A DNA stretch of 64,000 bases, taken from contig NZ_SELQ01000002.1 in assembly GCF_004145405.1 (NCBI RefSeq), forward strand, positions 372,001 through 436,000, read 5' to 3'. The position numbers were made by a program, and so were the translations under genes. Below are positions 20,564 to 30,360 of this stretch, piece after piece. The DNA comes from Salipiger sp. IMCC34102. GTDB lineage: Bacteria > Pseudomonadota > Alphaproteobacteria > Rhodobacterales > Rhodobacteraceae. The notes beneath the pieces are model-generated. The model did no database searches. It saw only the letters and a list, made by a program, of their open reading frames with translations, and was not told where the DNA came from. Position 1 is the stretch's first letter, and each line of letters starts with the position of its first letter.

Positions 20564-20589
20564 GCGGGCGGCACGGAAGGGCCGCCCGC
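20564..20589. terminator. hairpin between convergent C45 gene and ccmG
   Basis: GCGGGCGGC and GCCGCCCGC form a perfect 9-bp stem with an 8-base loop, six bases after the C45 stop and ten before the ccmG stop. There is no T run on either side, so it may be a weak or factor-assisted terminator for both strands. Confidence 0.5.
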
Positions 20590-20599
20590 CCCTGCCCCG

Positions 20600-21139
20600 T
20601 CACTCCGCGCGGGCCGCTTCCAGCATCGGCAGGAAGCGCTGTTCGTAATCGTCCCCCACGAGCGGGCCGATGAAGCGATTGAGGACCGTGCCGTCGGGAC
20701 CGACGATGAAGGTCTCAGGCGGCGCGGTCACGCCCCAGTCGATCGCTCGACGCCCCCGCGGATCGAACCCGGTGGCGAAGAAGGGATCGCCCTCGTCCGC
20801 GAGGTAGCTTGCGGCGTCCTCTCCGGTGTCGCGGAAATTCACACCCGCCACGCGCACGCCCTGGTCGGAAAGAGCCTGCAAGTTCGGATGTTCCGCGCGG
20901 CACGGCGGGCACCAGCTGGCCCAGAAGTTGACGATGGTGATCTCTCCCGACGCGAGGTCCTCCGCGGTCAGAAGCGTCGTGCCGGCCACGGCCTCCTCGG
21001 GAAGTGCCGGGGCCTGCTGGCCAATGAAGGTCGACGGCAATTCGCCTGCGTTCTCGCGGTAGAGGCCTACGTAGAACAAAGCCGCGAGGCCCGCGAAAAT
21101 CACCGGCGGGACGATCAGCAAAGGTGAGACCCTAGCCAC
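20600..21139 (-). CDS. ccmG: thiol:disulfide interchange protein CcmG/DsbE
   Basis: CcmG is a membrane-anchored periplasmic thioredoxin that reduces apocytochrome c, or its chaperone CcmH, so that heme can be attached. This copy has 179 residues. There is one N-terminal anchor (about 7-26), and the active site WCPPC has Cys77 and Cys80. The conserved GVTAPPETFIV segment follows near 136-146. It starts with GTG at 21139, and the start codon overlaps the ccmD stop, so the two are translationally coupled. It is the last gene of the yajC-sec-ccm run. Confidence 0.95.
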   Translation of the reverse strand: MARVSPLLIVPPVIFAGLAALFYVGLYRENAGELPSTFIGQQAPALPEEAVAGTTLLTAEDLASGEITIVNFWASWCPPCRAEHPNLQALSDQGVRVAGVNFRDTGEDAASYLADEGDPFFATGFDPRGRRAIDWGVTAPPETFIVGPDGTVLNRFIGPLVGDDYEQRFLPMLEAARAE

Positions 21140-21272
21140 GTTCGATCTCCTGCAAGGTGCGCTTGACGCGGCGCGACCGGCGGACCGAAAGGCCCACGAT
21201 GGCCGCCAGCAACACCAGCGTCGCGGCGTAGGACGTCAGGACGTAGACAGCATACTCCCCAAGCTCAGGCAC
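21132..21272 (-). CDS. ccmD: heme exporter protein CcmD
   Basis: This is a 46-residue protein with one membrane helix. It begins (V)PELGEYAVYVLTSYAATLV and ends with a basic tail rich in Arg and Lys, the standard CcmD pattern. CcmD bridges CcmC and CcmE and helps release heme-loaded CcmE. The GTG start at 21272 overlaps the last eight bases of ccmC, and its stop overlaps the GTG start of ccmG. Confidence 0.9.
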   Translation of the reverse strand: MPELGEYAVYVLTSYAATLVLLAAIVGLSVRRSRRVKRTLQEIERG

Positions 21273-21996
21273 GATGCGCCCTCGCGGTCAGCGCGCGGAT
21301 CCGGCGGGCGCGGATCTCGGTCCTCGTGCGTAGCAGGACAAGGGCCAGGAACAGCAGGCCGAAGCCCACCATGCACAGCACCAGCGGCACGAAATAGACG
21401 TCGGACACCGTGCGCCCGCCGGTGGCGACCGGCACGGAGGTGCCCTGGTGCAACCCCTGGTTCCAGAACCGGACCGCGTAGCGCGACAGGATCGCGAAGA
21501 CCGAGCCCACCACGCACAGCACGGAAGTGAGGTCGGCGGCGGTGTCGGGATCCTCGATCGCCTCCCACAGGGCGATGTAGCCCAGGTAGAAGAGGAACAG
21601 GATCATGAAGCTGGTCAGGCGCGGGTCCCAGACCCAGTAGGTGCCCCAAGTGGGCATGCCCCAGATCGCCCCGGTCACCAGTGCGATCACGGTCATCACC
21701 ATCCCGACGGGGGCCGCCGCGCGGGCGGCCAGTGCGCTTACGTGGTGGCGACGGATCACCCAGATCAGCGAGGCCACGAGCATCATGAACCATGCGTTGA
21801 TCGCCATGAGGGCTGCGGGCACGTGCAGGTAGATGATCTTGACGGTCGATCCGAACTTGTCCGCCTCCGGTGTCAGGAAGAACCCCCAGACCAGCCCCGC
21901 GCCGCAGGCCAGCGCCGCAAGGCCGAAGGTCCACGGGACCACCGGCGCGGTCCAGTCCATGAACTTCTTGGGGTTGGAGTATTCCCAGATCGACAT
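21265..21996 (-). CDS. ccmC: heme transporter CcmC
   Basis: CcmC handles heme on the periplasmic side and loads it covalently onto CcmE. The 243 residues carry six membrane segments and the tryptophan-rich heme motif WGTYWVWDPRLTS near residues 117-129. Conserved histidines lie in IIYLHVPAA and in the later periplasmic loop (GLHQGTS). The ATG at 21996 has a weak AGAGGAA upstream. It lies 42 bases after ccmB and overlaps ccmD. Confidence 0.96.
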   Translation of the reverse strand: MSIWEYSNPKKFMDWTAPVVPWTFGLAALACGAGLVWGFFLTPEADKFGSTVKIIYLHVPAALMAINAWFMMLVASLIWVIRRHHVSALAARAAAPVGMVMTVIALVTGAIWGMPTWGTYWVWDPRLTSFMILFLFYLGYIALWEAIEDPDTAADLTSVLCVVGSVFAILSRYAVRFWNQGLHQGTSVPVATGGRTVSDVYFVPLVLCMVGFGLLFLALVLLRTRTEIRARRIRALTARAHRA

Positions 21997-22038
21997 GTGG
22001 TTCCTCTAGCGGGCGCGGGACGGGCGCTCAATCCCCCA

Positions 22039-22695
22039 TCACCTCAGGTTGATGCGCAAGACCGTCGCGGTGGCGAAGGGCAAGGCGGCGAAGGTTCCCA
22101 GCGTGACGGCGGCCAGCAGCATCAGCGGGGCCTGCGCGCCGGTCGCCTCCGCCCCGCGGCGCACCGCCTCGGCCCCGAAGAGCAGCGTGGGAATATAAAG
22201 CGGCAGGACCAGCAGCGACAACAGCAGCCCGCCCCGTCGCAGCCCCACGGTCAGGGCCGCGCCGAAGGTGCCGATCATCGAGAGGGCCGGCGTGCCCAGG
22301 GCCAGGCTCAGCAGCAGCCATGGGTAGGCGGCGGGGGCCATGTTCAGGAAGAACCCCAGCAGCGGGGCCACCAGCGTCAAGGGCAGACCGGTCGTGATCC
22401 AATGCGCCAAGGCCTTCATCACCGCAACCCCCTCCATCGGGACGGGCGCGGTCGCGAGCAGCGTGAGGCTGCCGTCCTCGTGGTCGAGCGCGAAGATCCG
22501 GTCGAGTGAAAGAAGGGCTGCAAGCAGGGCCGCGACCCAGAGGATCCCGGGCGCGATGGGCTGCAGGATCGTGCGATCGGGCCCCACGCCGAAAGGCACC
22601 AGCAAGACGACGATGAGAAAAAACGCAAGCCCCAGCCCGAAGCCCCCCCCGGCCCGCAAGGCGAGGGCCAGGTCGCGCCGCAGGAGGGCGATCAC
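22039..22695 (-). CDS. ccmB: heme exporter subunit CcmB
   Basis: CcmB is the membrane partner of the CcmA ATPase in the complex that releases holo-CcmE from CcmC. The protein has 218 residues and six hydrophobic segments. Typical features are the early [16 protein letters not shown] segment and [17 protein letters not shown] near residues 69-85. It begins with GTG at 22695, overlapping the ccmA stop by four bases (GTGA), so I prefer this to longer upstream readings, which are out-of-frame translations of ccmA. Confidence 0.94.
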   Translation of the reverse strand: MIALLRRDLALALRAGGGFGLGLAFFLIVVLLVPFGVGPDRTILQPIAPGILWVAALLAALLSLDRIFALDHEDGSLTLLATAPVPMEGVAVMKALAHWITTGLPLTLVAPLLGFFLNMAPAAYPWLLLSLALGTPALSMIGTFGAALTVGLRRGGLLLSLLVLPLYIPTLLFGAEAVRRGAEATGAQAPLMLLAAVTLGTFAALPFATATVLRINLR

Positions 22696-23306
22696 AGGAA
22701 CGCCTCGTCCGCGCCGCCGCCCGCATCGGGCGCCGCGACGAAAGGCGAGAGGTTCAGGTCCGGCGCGTCGAGGCCAAGGTCGATATGGGTGGCGATGACG
22801 GCGCAGCCGCCCTGCCCCAGGTGCACCTCGCGCATCCAGCGTGCGAACATCTTTACCGAGAACGCATCGAGGCTGACCGTCGGCTCGTCGAGGAACAGGA
22901 CCGCCCGTCCGATCACCTCCAGCCGTGCGAGACCCAGACGCCGTTTCTGCCCGGCGGAAAGCGTCCCCGCCAACCTGTCGCGTAAGTCGGAAAGGTCGAA
23001 AGCCCCAAAGACGGCCTCCGGCACGGGGCGGTCGTGGATCCGGGCCCAGAAGGCCAGGTTCTCGGTCACGGTGAGGGCCGCCTTGATGCCGTCGGCGTGG
23101 CTCGCGTAGGCGCCGGTGCCCTCGGCAAAGTCGACGGATCCCGCGATCGGCGGCTGAAGTCCCGCAAGGGTGCGCAAGAGGGTCGTCTTGCCGACCCCGT
23201 TGGGGCCGCGCAGGATCAGCGCCTCGCCGGGAGCGAGGGAGAAGCTGACACCTTCCAGAACCGGCACGCCGCCCCGGGCGCAGGCGAGATCCGTCGCCCG
23301 CAGCAC
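22692..23306 (-). CDS. ccmA: heme ABC exporter ATP-binding protein CcmA
   Basis: This is the ATPase of the CcmAB(CD) complex for cytochrome c maturation. The protein is about 204 residues with Walker [10 protein letters not shown] (34-42), signature LSAGQ and Walker B VLFLDEPT. The start is most likely the GTG at 23306, two bases after the stop of the Mth938-like gene and leading into [13 protein letters not shown], which fits the family start. The frame is open further upstream, but that region belongs to the neighbouring gene. Confidence 0.93.
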   Translation of the reverse strand: MLRATDLACARGGVPVLEGVSFSLAPGEALILRGPNGVGKTTLLRTLAGLQPPIAGSVDFAEGTGAYASHADGIKAALTVTENLAFWARIHDRPVPEAVFGAFDLSDLRDRLAGTLSAGQKRRLGLARLEVIGRAVLFLDEPTVSLDAFSVKMFARWMREVHLGQGGCAVIATHIDLGLDAPDLNLSPFVAAPDAGGGADEAFL

Positions 23307-23308
23307 CG

Positions 23309-23662
23309 TCAGATCGGCAGAAGCGCGAGGGCAACACGGCGACCCTCGCTCAACAAAACGTTGTAGGTCCGACAGGCGGCAGGGCTCGCCATCACGTCGA
23401 CGCCGATGCCTGCGTCCTCCATCGTGCGGCGGAAATCGGTGGGCGCATGGGCGATGTTGGCCCCCGTGCCAAGGAACAGCACATCGATCAGGTCGGCCTG
23501 CGTCAGCAGCGTTTCCGTGTCGTCGTATCCGCCCCAAAGGGCGATGCCCGACGGCAGGACGGTGACCGGACCTTCGTAGACCTCCCCCCCGATGCGAAAG
23601 AAACCCGGGCCGTAGCCGTCGATCGGGCGCGCGTTGTCGTAGGTGATCTCGGTCAGGCGCAT
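23309..23662 (-). CDS. Mth938-like domain protein (DUF498/NDUFAF3 type)
   Basis: This 117-residue protein starts [20 protein letters not shown] and contains VLPSGIALW and [10 protein letters not shown], the pattern of the Mth938-like fold. In mitochondria the related NDUFAF3 assists assembly of respiratory complex I; the bacterial role is not settled. It is wedged between secF and ccmA: its ATG shares a base with the secF stop, and its own stop is two bases before ccmA. Co-expression with export and cytochrome assembly genes suggests an envelope or respiratory assembly role (inference). Confidence 0.85.
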   Translation of the reverse strand: MRLTEITYDNARPIDGYGPGFFRIGGEVYEGPVTVLPSGIALWGGYDDTETLLTQADLIDVLFLGTGANIAHAPTDFRRTMEDAGIGVDVMASPAACRTYNVLLSEGRRVALALLPI

Positions 23663-24633
23663 CAGTCGGCCTCCACGTCCGCGTAGCGACCGCCGGTGGC
23701 GGGGTTCTTCTTGGACCAGTCGCGTTTGACGCCCAGCATCAGGACGATGTTCTTGGCGATGTAGATCGACGAATAGGTCCCGACCAGGATGCCCCAGGTG
23801 ATCGCGAAGACGAAACCGCGGATCACGTCCCCGCCCAGGGCCAGAAGCGCCAGAAGCGCCAGAAGCGTCGTGCCGGAGGTCATCATCGTCCGGCTCAAAG
23901 TCTCGTTGGCCGACAGGTTGAGCACGTCGACCAGCGGCATGACCTTGTACTTGCGCAGGTTCTCGCGCACCCGGTCGAAGACCACGACCGTGTCGTTGAT
24001 CGAATAGCCGACGATGGTCAGCAGGGCCGCGATGATGGCCAGATCGAAGCGGATCTGCAGAAGCGAGAACAGACCGATGGTCAGGCCCACGTCGTGCACC
24101 AGTGCCACGATGCCACCTACCGCGAATTGCCATTCGAAGCGCAGCCAGATGTAGATCACGATGGCGGCGATGGCGCCCAGAACCGCGTAGATGGCGGATC
24201 GGATCAACTCCTGGCTGACCGTGGGACCGACGCTTTCGACAGCCGCGAATTCGAGGCTGGGCGCGACCTCCTGCAAGGCCGCGCGGACCGCGTCGATCGT
24301 CTCGGCCTCGACCGATTCGGCACCGTCCTGCGCCTGGATGCGGATGGAGGCCACGTTCTGGTCGTCGTCGAAACCGGGGTCGAAGACCTCGGTGATCGAC
24401 ACGTCGCCAAGTTCGAGCGGCACGAGCGCCTCGCGGTAGGCGCTGACGTCGACGGGCTCCACCGCCTCGGTGCGGATCGTGGTGCCGCCGCGGAAGTCGA
24501 TGCCGTAGTTCAGGCCGAAGGCGAAGAAGGCCGCGATCGACAGGATCAGCGCCACGACGCTGGCACCGAAGGTGACACGCGCCGCCTTGAAGAAGTCGAT
24601 GTTGGTCTGGTCGGGTATCAGGCGAAGACGCAT
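23662..24633 (-). CDS. secF: protein translocase subunit SecF
   Basis: SecF, with SecD and YajC, pulls exported proteins through SecYEG using the proton gradient. The 323 residues hold six membrane helices and the typical opening with [20 protein letters not shown]. The conserved motif [12 protein letters not shown] and the later [15 protein letters not shown] (transmembrane signature) are present. It follows secD by four bases and overlaps the next gene by one. Confidence 0.96.
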   Translation of the reverse strand: MRLRLIPDQTNIDFFKAARVTFGASVVALILSIAAFFAFGLNYGIDFRGGTTIRTEAVEPVDVSAYREALVPLELGDVSITEVFDPGFDDDQNVASIRIQAQDGAESVEAETIDAVRAALQEVAPSLEFAAVESVGPTVSQELIRSAIYAVLGAIAAIVIYIWLRFEWQFAVGGIVALVHDVGLTIGLFSLLQIRFDLAIIAALLTIVGYSINDTVVVFDRVRENLRKYKVMPLVDVLNLSANETLSRTMMTSGTTLLALLALLALGGDVIRGFVFAITWGILVGTYSSIYIAKNIVLMLGVKRDWSKKNPATGGRYADVEAD

Positions 24634-24637
24634 GGGA

Positions 24638-26269
24638 TCAGACCTCGATTGTCTTTGGACGTTTGCGCGCGAACCACACCACGATCAGCGCCCGGGTGAC
24701 GAAGATCGCCGTGAAGACCGACGTGAGGATCCCCAACCCCAGCGTGACGGCAAAGCCGCGCACCGGGCCGGAGCCGAGGTAGTAGAGGATACCGGCCGTG
24801 ATCAGCGTCGTGAAGTTGGAGTCCACGATCGCGGAGAGTGCGCGTTCGTAGCCCAGTTCGATCGCACGGGCGGGCCCCTTTGCGGTGCGCAGCTCCTCGC
24901 GGATGCGCTCGAAGACCAGCACGTTGGCGTCCACCGCCATGCCGACAGTCAGAACGATCCCCGCGATCCCCGGCAGTGTCAGCGTGGCCCCGATCAGCGA
25001 CAGGATCCCGAAGATCAACCCCATGTTGATGATGAGCGCGATGTTGGCGAAGATCCCGAACAGCCCGTAGGTCATTCCCATGAAGACGATGACCAGCAGC
25101 CCGCCCACCAGCGCCGCGCGCTGGCCCGCCTCGATGCTGTCCTGGCCAAGCTGCGGCCCGATCGTCCGTTCTTCGAGGAAGTCGAGCGAGGCCGGCAGGG
25201 CCCCGGCCCGCAGCAGCACGGCGAGGTTGGTCGATTCCGGAACCGAGAAATCGCCGGTGATGATGCCCGATCCGCCGGGGATGTGGCTTTGGATGACGGG
25301 GGCGCTGATGACCTCCTCGTCGAGCACGATGGCAAATTGCGTGCCGATGTGATCGAGCGTGTAATCCCCGAACTTGCGCGCGCCGGAGACGTTGAAGCGG
25401 AAGTTGACCGCCGGGCGCCCGTTCTCGTCGAAGGCGGGCTGGGCGTCGACCAGCTCTTCGCCGGTCACGACGGGGGCGCTGTCGAGGATGTAGTAGATGC
25501 CCTCCTGGTCGAGGCTGGGCAGGACTTCCTGGCCCACGCCCGCGGGGCTGTCGGGGTCGTCCACGGGGCCGATCACCTGCTGGAAGGTCAGCTGCGCGGT
25601 GGTGCCGATCAGGTCGATGATCTCGGCGCTGGAACCGACGCCGGGCACCTGGATCAGGATCCGCTCGTCGCCCTGCCGCTGGATCACCGGCTCTCGCGTG
25701 CCGACCTCGTCGATACGGCGGCGGATGATCTCGAGGCTTTGCTGCATGGTGCGATCGTCGACGGCCAGCTTCTCGGCGTCCGACAGGCGCACGGTCAGCA
25801 CCGGGCCGTTCTGCACGACCTCGATGTCCGTCGATCCCGCCCCGGTGAGCGTCTGGATCGGGCGGGCCAGCCCGCGCACGATTTCCGCTGCACGATCCGC
25901 CCCGGCGGCGTCCGAAACGCGCACGATCAACTCGTCGGCGGGGCTCTCCTCGCGGGTGACGAAGCCCACGGTATCGCGCTCGGCAGCCAGGGCGTCGCGC
26001 ACTTCCGGCCAGGTCGCGTCCATGATCGAGGCATAGACGTCCTCCACGTTGACTTCCGCCAACAGGTGCGCCCCGCCGCGCAGGTCGAGCCCGAGGTTCA
26101 CCAGGTTCGACGGCAGGAAGGAAGGCCAGCCCGCGCCCTCCGCCCCGGTGGCGATGGCGTCGTTGTGGGTCTCGACCCGGTCGTAGAACAGATTGGGCAA
26201 GGCCAGCAGAAGGCCGACCGCGACCGTCAGCCAGATCAACGCTTGCCGGAACGGCGATATGTGCAGCAT
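24638..26269 (-). CDS. secD: protein translocase subunit SecD
   Basis: SecD is the large partner of SecF in proton-driven protein export. It has 543 residues. One N-terminal helix is followed by NLGLDLRGGAHLLAEVNV (P1 start) and a large periplasmic domain. Five C-terminal helices hold GMAVDANVLVFERIREELR, the family signature with the membrane aspartate. The ATG at 26269 lies 22 bases after yajC. Length and motifs are normal. Confidence 0.96.
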   Translation of the reverse strand: MLHISPFRQALIWLTVAVGLLLALPNLFYDRVETHNDAIATGAEGAGWPSFLPSNLVNLGLDLRGGAHLLAEVNVEDVYASIMDATWPEVRDALAAERDTVGFVTREESPADELIVRVSDAAGADRAAEIVRGLARPIQTLTGAGSTDIEVVQNGPVLTVRLSDAEKLAVDDRTMQQSLEIIRRRIDEVGTREPVIQRQGDERILIQVPGVGSSAEIIDLIGTTAQLTFQQVIGPVDDPDSPAGVGQEVLPSLDQEGIYYILDSAPVVTGEELVDAQPAFDENGRPAVNFRFNVSGARKFGDYTLDHIGTQFAIVLDEEVISAPVIQSHIPGGSGIITGDFSVPESTNLAVLLRAGALPASLDFLEERTIGPQLGQDSIEAGQRAALVGGLLVIVFMGMTYGLFGIFANIALIINMGLIFGILSLIGATLTLPGIAGIVLTVGMAVDANVLVFERIREELRTAKGPARAIELGYERALSAIVDSNFTTLITAGILYYLGSGPVRGFAVTLGLGILTSVFTAIFVTRALIVVWFARKRPKTIEV

Positions 26270-26291
26270 GTGGTGGCCCCCCGGCCGGAAA

Positions 26292-26573
26292 TCAGGCGGC
26301 GGGTTCGGTCTTGGACAAGACGGTCGCGACGGTGGAGCGGATGACGCGGACCTTCACGCCCTGCGCGATCTCGACCTCGATCTCCTTCTCGGCCTCGCGC
26401 ACGTTCGTCACCTTGCCGACGATCCCGCCTTGCGTGACGACCTGGTCGCCGCGGCGCAGCGCCTCGACCATGGCCTGGTGCTGCTTGAGCTTCTTCTGCT
26501 GCGGACGGATGAGCAGGAAATACATGATCCCGAAGATCAGGATCAGGGGAACGAGGGATGCGATGCCTTCCAT
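26292..26573 (-). CDS. yajC: preprotein translocase subunit YajC
   Basis: YajC is a 93-residue, single-helix inner-membrane protein of the SecDF-YajC complex. The helix (about 5-21) runs into YFLLIRPQQKKLKQHQ, the family hallmark, followed by LRRGDQVVTQGGIVGKV. An AGGAG site precedes the ATG. It heads a dense minus-strand run reaching ccmG at 20600, about 6 kb with gaps of at most 42 bases. Confidence 0.96.
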   Translation of the reverse strand: MEGIASLVPLILIFGIMYFLLIRPQQKKLKQHQAMVEALRRGDQVVTQGGIVGKVTNVREAEKEIEVEIAQGVKVRVIRSTVATVLSKTEPAA

Positions 26574-26779
26574 GGAGGGCTCCTAGTAATCTGGGCGCGG
26601 ATCGCGCGGCGTCAAAGTCGCGGCACCCTAGGGGCGGGTGTCGGAATTGACAACCGAAAGCCGCGTGCGATGGCCGCGATATAGGCGTGGCGCGGGCCCG
26701 CGCCAAGATGTCTTGACCTCTTCACCCGCAGGCTCGCTTGGGGCATAGGGGGGCAAGACCGCCAAACAGGAGCCGCGCC

Positions 26780-28072
26780 ATGCATGACATTCGCCTCATC
26801 CGGGACGATCCCGCAGCTTTCGACGCCGCCCTGTCCCGCCGCGGGCTGGAACCTCAGTCGCCGCACCTGCTGGGCCTCGACACCGAACGGCGGCAGGCGA
26901 TCACCCAGGCCGAAGAAGCGCAGGCCGCCGCCAATGCCGCCGCCAAACAGGTCGGTGCCGCCAAGGCGCGCGGCGACGAGGACGAGTTCCAGCGCCTGCG
27001 CGCCGAGGTGGCCGAAGCCAAGTCGCGCATCGCCGATCTGCAAGCGGTGGCCAAGGACCGCGACGCGAAACTGACGCAGGCCCTGATGGAGCTGCCCAAC
27101 CTGCTCGCCGACGATGTCCCGGACGGCGCCAACGAGGACGACAACGTCGAGCTGCGCCGCGTGGGCGCGCCGCGCAACTTCGACTTCGACCCGCTCGAGC
27201 ACTACCAGCTGCCTTGCGTCGAGACCGGCATGGATTTCGAGACGGCGGCGAAACTCTCCGGCAGCCGCTTCGTGCTGCTCAAGGGGGGCGTCGCGCGCCT
27301 GCACCGGGCGCTCGCGCAGTTCATGCTGGACACCCACGTCGACGAGCACGGGTTGACGGAGGCCAACGCGCCGGTGCTGGTCCGCGAGGAGATGATGGTG
27401 GGGACCGGCCAACTGCCAAAATTCGGCGAGGACAGCTACCAGACCACCAACGGGTGGTGGCTGATCCCCACCGCCGAGGTTCCGCTGACCAATACCGTCG
27501 GCGGCGCCACCCTGGAGGCCTCCGCCCTGCCCCTGCGCTATGTTGCCCACACCCCCTGCTTCCGCTCGGAGGCGGGCAGCGCGGGACGCGACACCAGCGG
27601 CATGCTACGTCAGCACCAGTTCGAAAAGGTCGAGATGGTCTCGATCACCCATCCGGACGAAAGCGACGCCGAACACGCCCGCATGACCCAATGCGCCGAG
27701 ACGATCCTCGACAAGCTGGAACTGCCCTACCGCACCGTGATCCTGTGCACCGGCGACATCGGCTTCGGCGCGATCCGCACCCACGACATCGAAGTCTGGC
27801 TGCCCGGGCAGAATACCTACCGCGAGATCTCGAGCGTTTCGACCTGCGGGGCCTTCCAAGCCCGGCGGATGAATGCGCGCTTCAAGCCGGAAGGCGGCGG
27901 CAAGCCCGACTTCGTCCACACGCTGAACGGGTCGGGCCTTGCCGTGGGCCGCACGCTGATCGCGGTGCTTGAGAACGGCCAGCAGGCCGACGGATCGGTC
28001 GCCATTCCGGCTGTCCTGCAGCCTTACCTGGGTGGGCGCACGGTCCTGAGTGCCACGGGCGATTTAAACTAG
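26780..28072 (+). CDS. serS: serine--tRNA ligase
   Basis: SerS charges tRNA-Ser, and tRNA-Sec where present, with serine in the cytosol. The 430-residue protein has the N-terminal coiled-coil arm (about 28-105, rich in Ala, Glu and Arg). The class II core follows: motif 2 [21 protein letters not shown]-like (here split FRSEAG, RDTSG, RQHQF) and motif 3 [17 protein letters not shown] use the ATG at 26780, after AGGAG; the longer frame upstream has no homology. It is divergent from yajC. Confidence 0.96.
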   Translation: MHDIRLIRDDPAAFDAALSRRGLEPQSPHLLGLDTERRQAITQAEEAQAAANAAAKQVGAAKARGDEDEFQRLRAEVAEAKSRIADLQAVAKDRDAKLTQALMELPNLLADDVPDGANEDDNVELRRVGAPRNFDFDPLEHYQLPCVETGMDFETAAKLSGSRFVLLKGGVARLHRALAQFMLDTHVDEHGLTEANAPVLVREEMMVGTGQLPKFGEDSYQTTNGWWLIPTAEVPLTNTVGGATLEASALPLRYVAHTPCFRSEAGSAGRDTSGMLRQHQFEKVEMVSITHPDESDAEHARMTQCAETILDKLELPYRTVILCTGDIGFGAIRTHDIEVWLPGQNTYREISSVSTCGAFQARRMNARFKPEGGGKPDFVHTLNGSGLAVGRTLIAVLENGQQADGSVAIPAVLQPYLGGRTVLSATGDLN

Positions 28073-28115
28073 TTCAAGAGAGAAACAATTCGTCTTCGCG
28101 TCGCGTTGGCCGGGT

Positions 28116-28826
28116 ATGAGACGCCTGATCGCCCCCCTGACCTTGGCCGTGACGCTGGCATTCGCCGTGGCGCCGCTGTTCACGTCCTTCTCGGGGTTCG
28201 ACGCGACGCAGCTTCCGGTGCCCCAGATCGACCCGCCCGTTCAGCCCGCGGGCTACACCTTCGGGATCTGGGGCCTGATCTACCTGTGGCTCATCGTCTC
28301 GGCCGTCTACGGGGTCCTGCGCAAACGCGACGATCCGGCCTGGAATCGCGCGCGGACCCCGCTCTGCGCGTCGCTGGCCCTTGGCGTGCCCTGGTTGTGG
28401 ATCGCCACGGAAAGCGCGCTTCTGGCGACCTTGTTGATCTGGTTGATGTTGGGCTTCGCGATCCTAGCCCTGTTGCGCGCCTCGCGCGAGAAACGCCTTT
28501 TCCTGCGCGCGCCGGTGGCGCTCTACGCCGGCTGGCTGACGGCGGCGAGTTTCGTTTCGCTCGCAACCGTGCTCGCAGGCTACGGGATCGGGATGACGAG
28601 TTACGGCTGGGCCTTCGCCGGCATCCTCGGCACGCTGGGGATGGGCATCGTGGTCTACCGGATCCTGCCCGCCCCGCTCTATCTCGCCGCTCTGGTCTGG
28701 GCGCTGGTGGGCATCATCGCGGCCAACGGGCTGGAGACCTTCATGGTGACCGCCACGGCGCTGAGCGGCGTGGTCGTTCTGGCCTGCGTCATGGCCGTCT
28801 ACTTCCCGCGCGACATGCGGCCCTGA
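28116..28826 (+). CDS. TspO/MBR-related membrane protein
   Basis: This 236-residue membrane protein has about seven hydrophobic segments. The motif YTFGIWGLIYLWLIVSAVYG (49-68) resembles the tryptophan-rich TspO/MBR superfamily, whose members bind tetrapyrroles or act as sensors, but the protein is longer than TspO (about 160). NGLETFMVTATAL lies near the C-terminus. It follows serS by 43 bases and may share its transcript. Assignment to the superfamily is moderately sure; function is unknown. Confidence 0.6.
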   Translation: MRRLIAPLTLAVTLAFAVAPLFTSFSGFDATQLPVPQIDPPVQPAGYTFGIWGLIYLWLIVSAVYGVLRKRDDPAWNRARTPLCASLALGVPWLWIATESALLATLLIWLMLGFAILALLRASREKRLFLRAPVALYAGWLTAASFVSLATVLAGYGIGMTSYGWAFAGILGTLGMGIVVYRILPAPLYLAALVWALVGIIAANGLETFMVTATALSGVVVLACVMAVYFPRDMRP

Positions 28827-28854
28827 GGCGCCCGTCCCGCCCGAATGCCGCGCC

Positions 28855-30312
28855 TCAGCGGTCGGCGCCGGGCTTCTTCTTGTGCTTGGACAGCCGCGAG
28901 GGCTGAGAGGACTTGCGGTCCTTGTAGGGGTTCTTCTCCCCCTGGTCGCGCAAGGTCAGGCGGATCGGCGTGCCGGGCATGTCGAAATCGGTCCGCAATC
29001 CGTTCACGAGATAGCGGTTGTAACTGGCCGGAACCAGGTCGGGGTGAGAGGTCATCACAACGAACCCCGGCGGGCGCGTCTTCACCTGCGTGGCGTAGCG
29101 CATCTTGATCCGCTTGCCGCCCGGCGCGGGCGGCGGGTGCTGTTCCAGCATCCCCGTCAGCCAGCGGTTCAGCTGAGCGGTCGTCACGCGGCGGTTCCAG
29201 GTCTCGTAGACACGCATGACGGCCTGCTGCAGCCGGTCGAGCCCCTTGGCCGTCTTGGCCGAGACCGTCACCAGCGGCGCGCCGCGCAACTGCGGCAGCA
29301 GGCGCGCAAATTCCTCTTTCAACTCGCGCAGCTTGTCCTGCTTGTCATCCTCGGTGTCCCACTTGTTCACACCGATCACCACGGCGCGGCCTTCGCGCTC
29401 GGCCAGGTCCGCGATGCGCAAATCCTGCTGTTCGAAGGGGATATCGACGTCGAGCAGCACGATCACGACTTCCGCGAACTTCACCGCCCGCAGCCCGTCG
29501 CTGACCGAAAGCTTCTCCAGCTTGTCGTTGATCCGGGCCTTCTTGCGCATGCCGGCAGTGTCGAAGATCCGCATCGGCACCCCGCCCCAGTCGGCCTGGA
29601 CCGAGATCGCGTCGCGGGTGATCCCCGCCTCGGGCCCCGTCAGCAGGCGATCCTCTCCGAGGATCTTGTTGATGAGCGTGGACTTGCCCGCGTTGGGACG
29701 GCCCACGACGGCGATCTGCAAAGGCTTCGCTCGGGTCGGAACCGGGGCGGCGTCCTCGTCCTCCTCGCCCACCTCGACATCCGTCTCGGGGGCGTCCTTT
29801 TCGGCGCGGGCCTCGAACTGTTCGGCCAGGGGGCGAAGCGCATCCATCAGCTCCCCGATACCCTCGCCGTGCTCGGCGGAGAGGCGGATCGGCTCGCCCA
29901 GGCCCAGGGCGTAGGCCTCCAGGATGGTGGCGTCGGCGGCCTTCCCCTCGCCCTTGTTGGCGGCCAGGATCACATGGGCGTTCTTGCGCCGCAGAATGTC
30001 GGCGAAGACCTCGTCGGCGGGCAGGACGCCCGCGCGCGCGTCGATCATGAAAAGGCAGACGTCGGCCATCTCGACCGCGCGTTCGGTGAGTGCGCGCATC
30101 CGGCCTTGAAGCGAGTCGTCGGTGGCTTCCTCCAGGCCCGCGGTGTCGATCACGGTGAAGCGGATGTCCGCGATCCGGCCCGGGCCTTCGCGCAGGTCGC
30201 GGGTCACGCCGGGCTGGTCGTCGACCAGCGCCAGACGCTTGCCCACCAGCCGGTTGAAGAGCGTGGACTTGCCCACGTTGGGCCGGCCCACGAGGGCGAG
30301 TGTGAAGGACAT
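28855..30312 (-). CDS. der: ribosome biogenesis GTPase Der (EngA)
   Basis: Der is an essential GTPase with two G domains in tandem that helps assemble the 50S ribosomal subunit. The protein is 485 residues. The first P-loop is GRPNVGKST (9-17) and the second GRPNAGKST (204-212), with an acidic linker (about 170-190) between and a KH-like C-terminal domain. The basic tail ends with KHKKKPG. The start at 30312 gives [16 protein letters not shown]; an upstream GTG-type extension is not supported. It is third in a yfgM-bamB-der cluster, as in many proteobacteria. Confidence 0.96.
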   Translation of the reverse strand: MSFTLALVGRPNVGKSTLFNRLVGKRLALVDDQPGVTRDLREGPGRIADIRFTVIDTAGLEEATDDSLQGRMRALTERAVEMADVCLFMIDARAGVLPADEVFADILRRKNAHVILAANKGEGKAADATILEAYALGLGEPIRLSAEHGEGIGELMDALRPLAEQFEARAEKDAPETDVEVGEEDEDAAPVPTRAKPLQIAVVGRPNAGKSTLINKILGEDRLLTGPEAGITRDAISVQADWGGVPMRIFDTAGMRKKARINDKLEKLSVSDGLRAVKFAEVVIVLLDVDIPFEQQDLRIADLAEREGRAVVIGVNKWDTEDDKQDKLRELKEEFARLLPQLRGAPLVTVSAKTAKGLDRLQQAVMRVYETWNRRVTTAQLNRWLTGMLEQHPPPAPGGKRIKMRYATQVKTRPPGFVVMTSHPDLVPASYNRYLVNGLRTDFDMPGTPIRLTLRDQGEKNPYKDRKSSQPSRLSKHKKKPGADR

Positions 30313-30360
30313 GGGCGCGCTCCGATCAAGGTCAGGGGCGAGCCTTACACCCAAGCGCGC

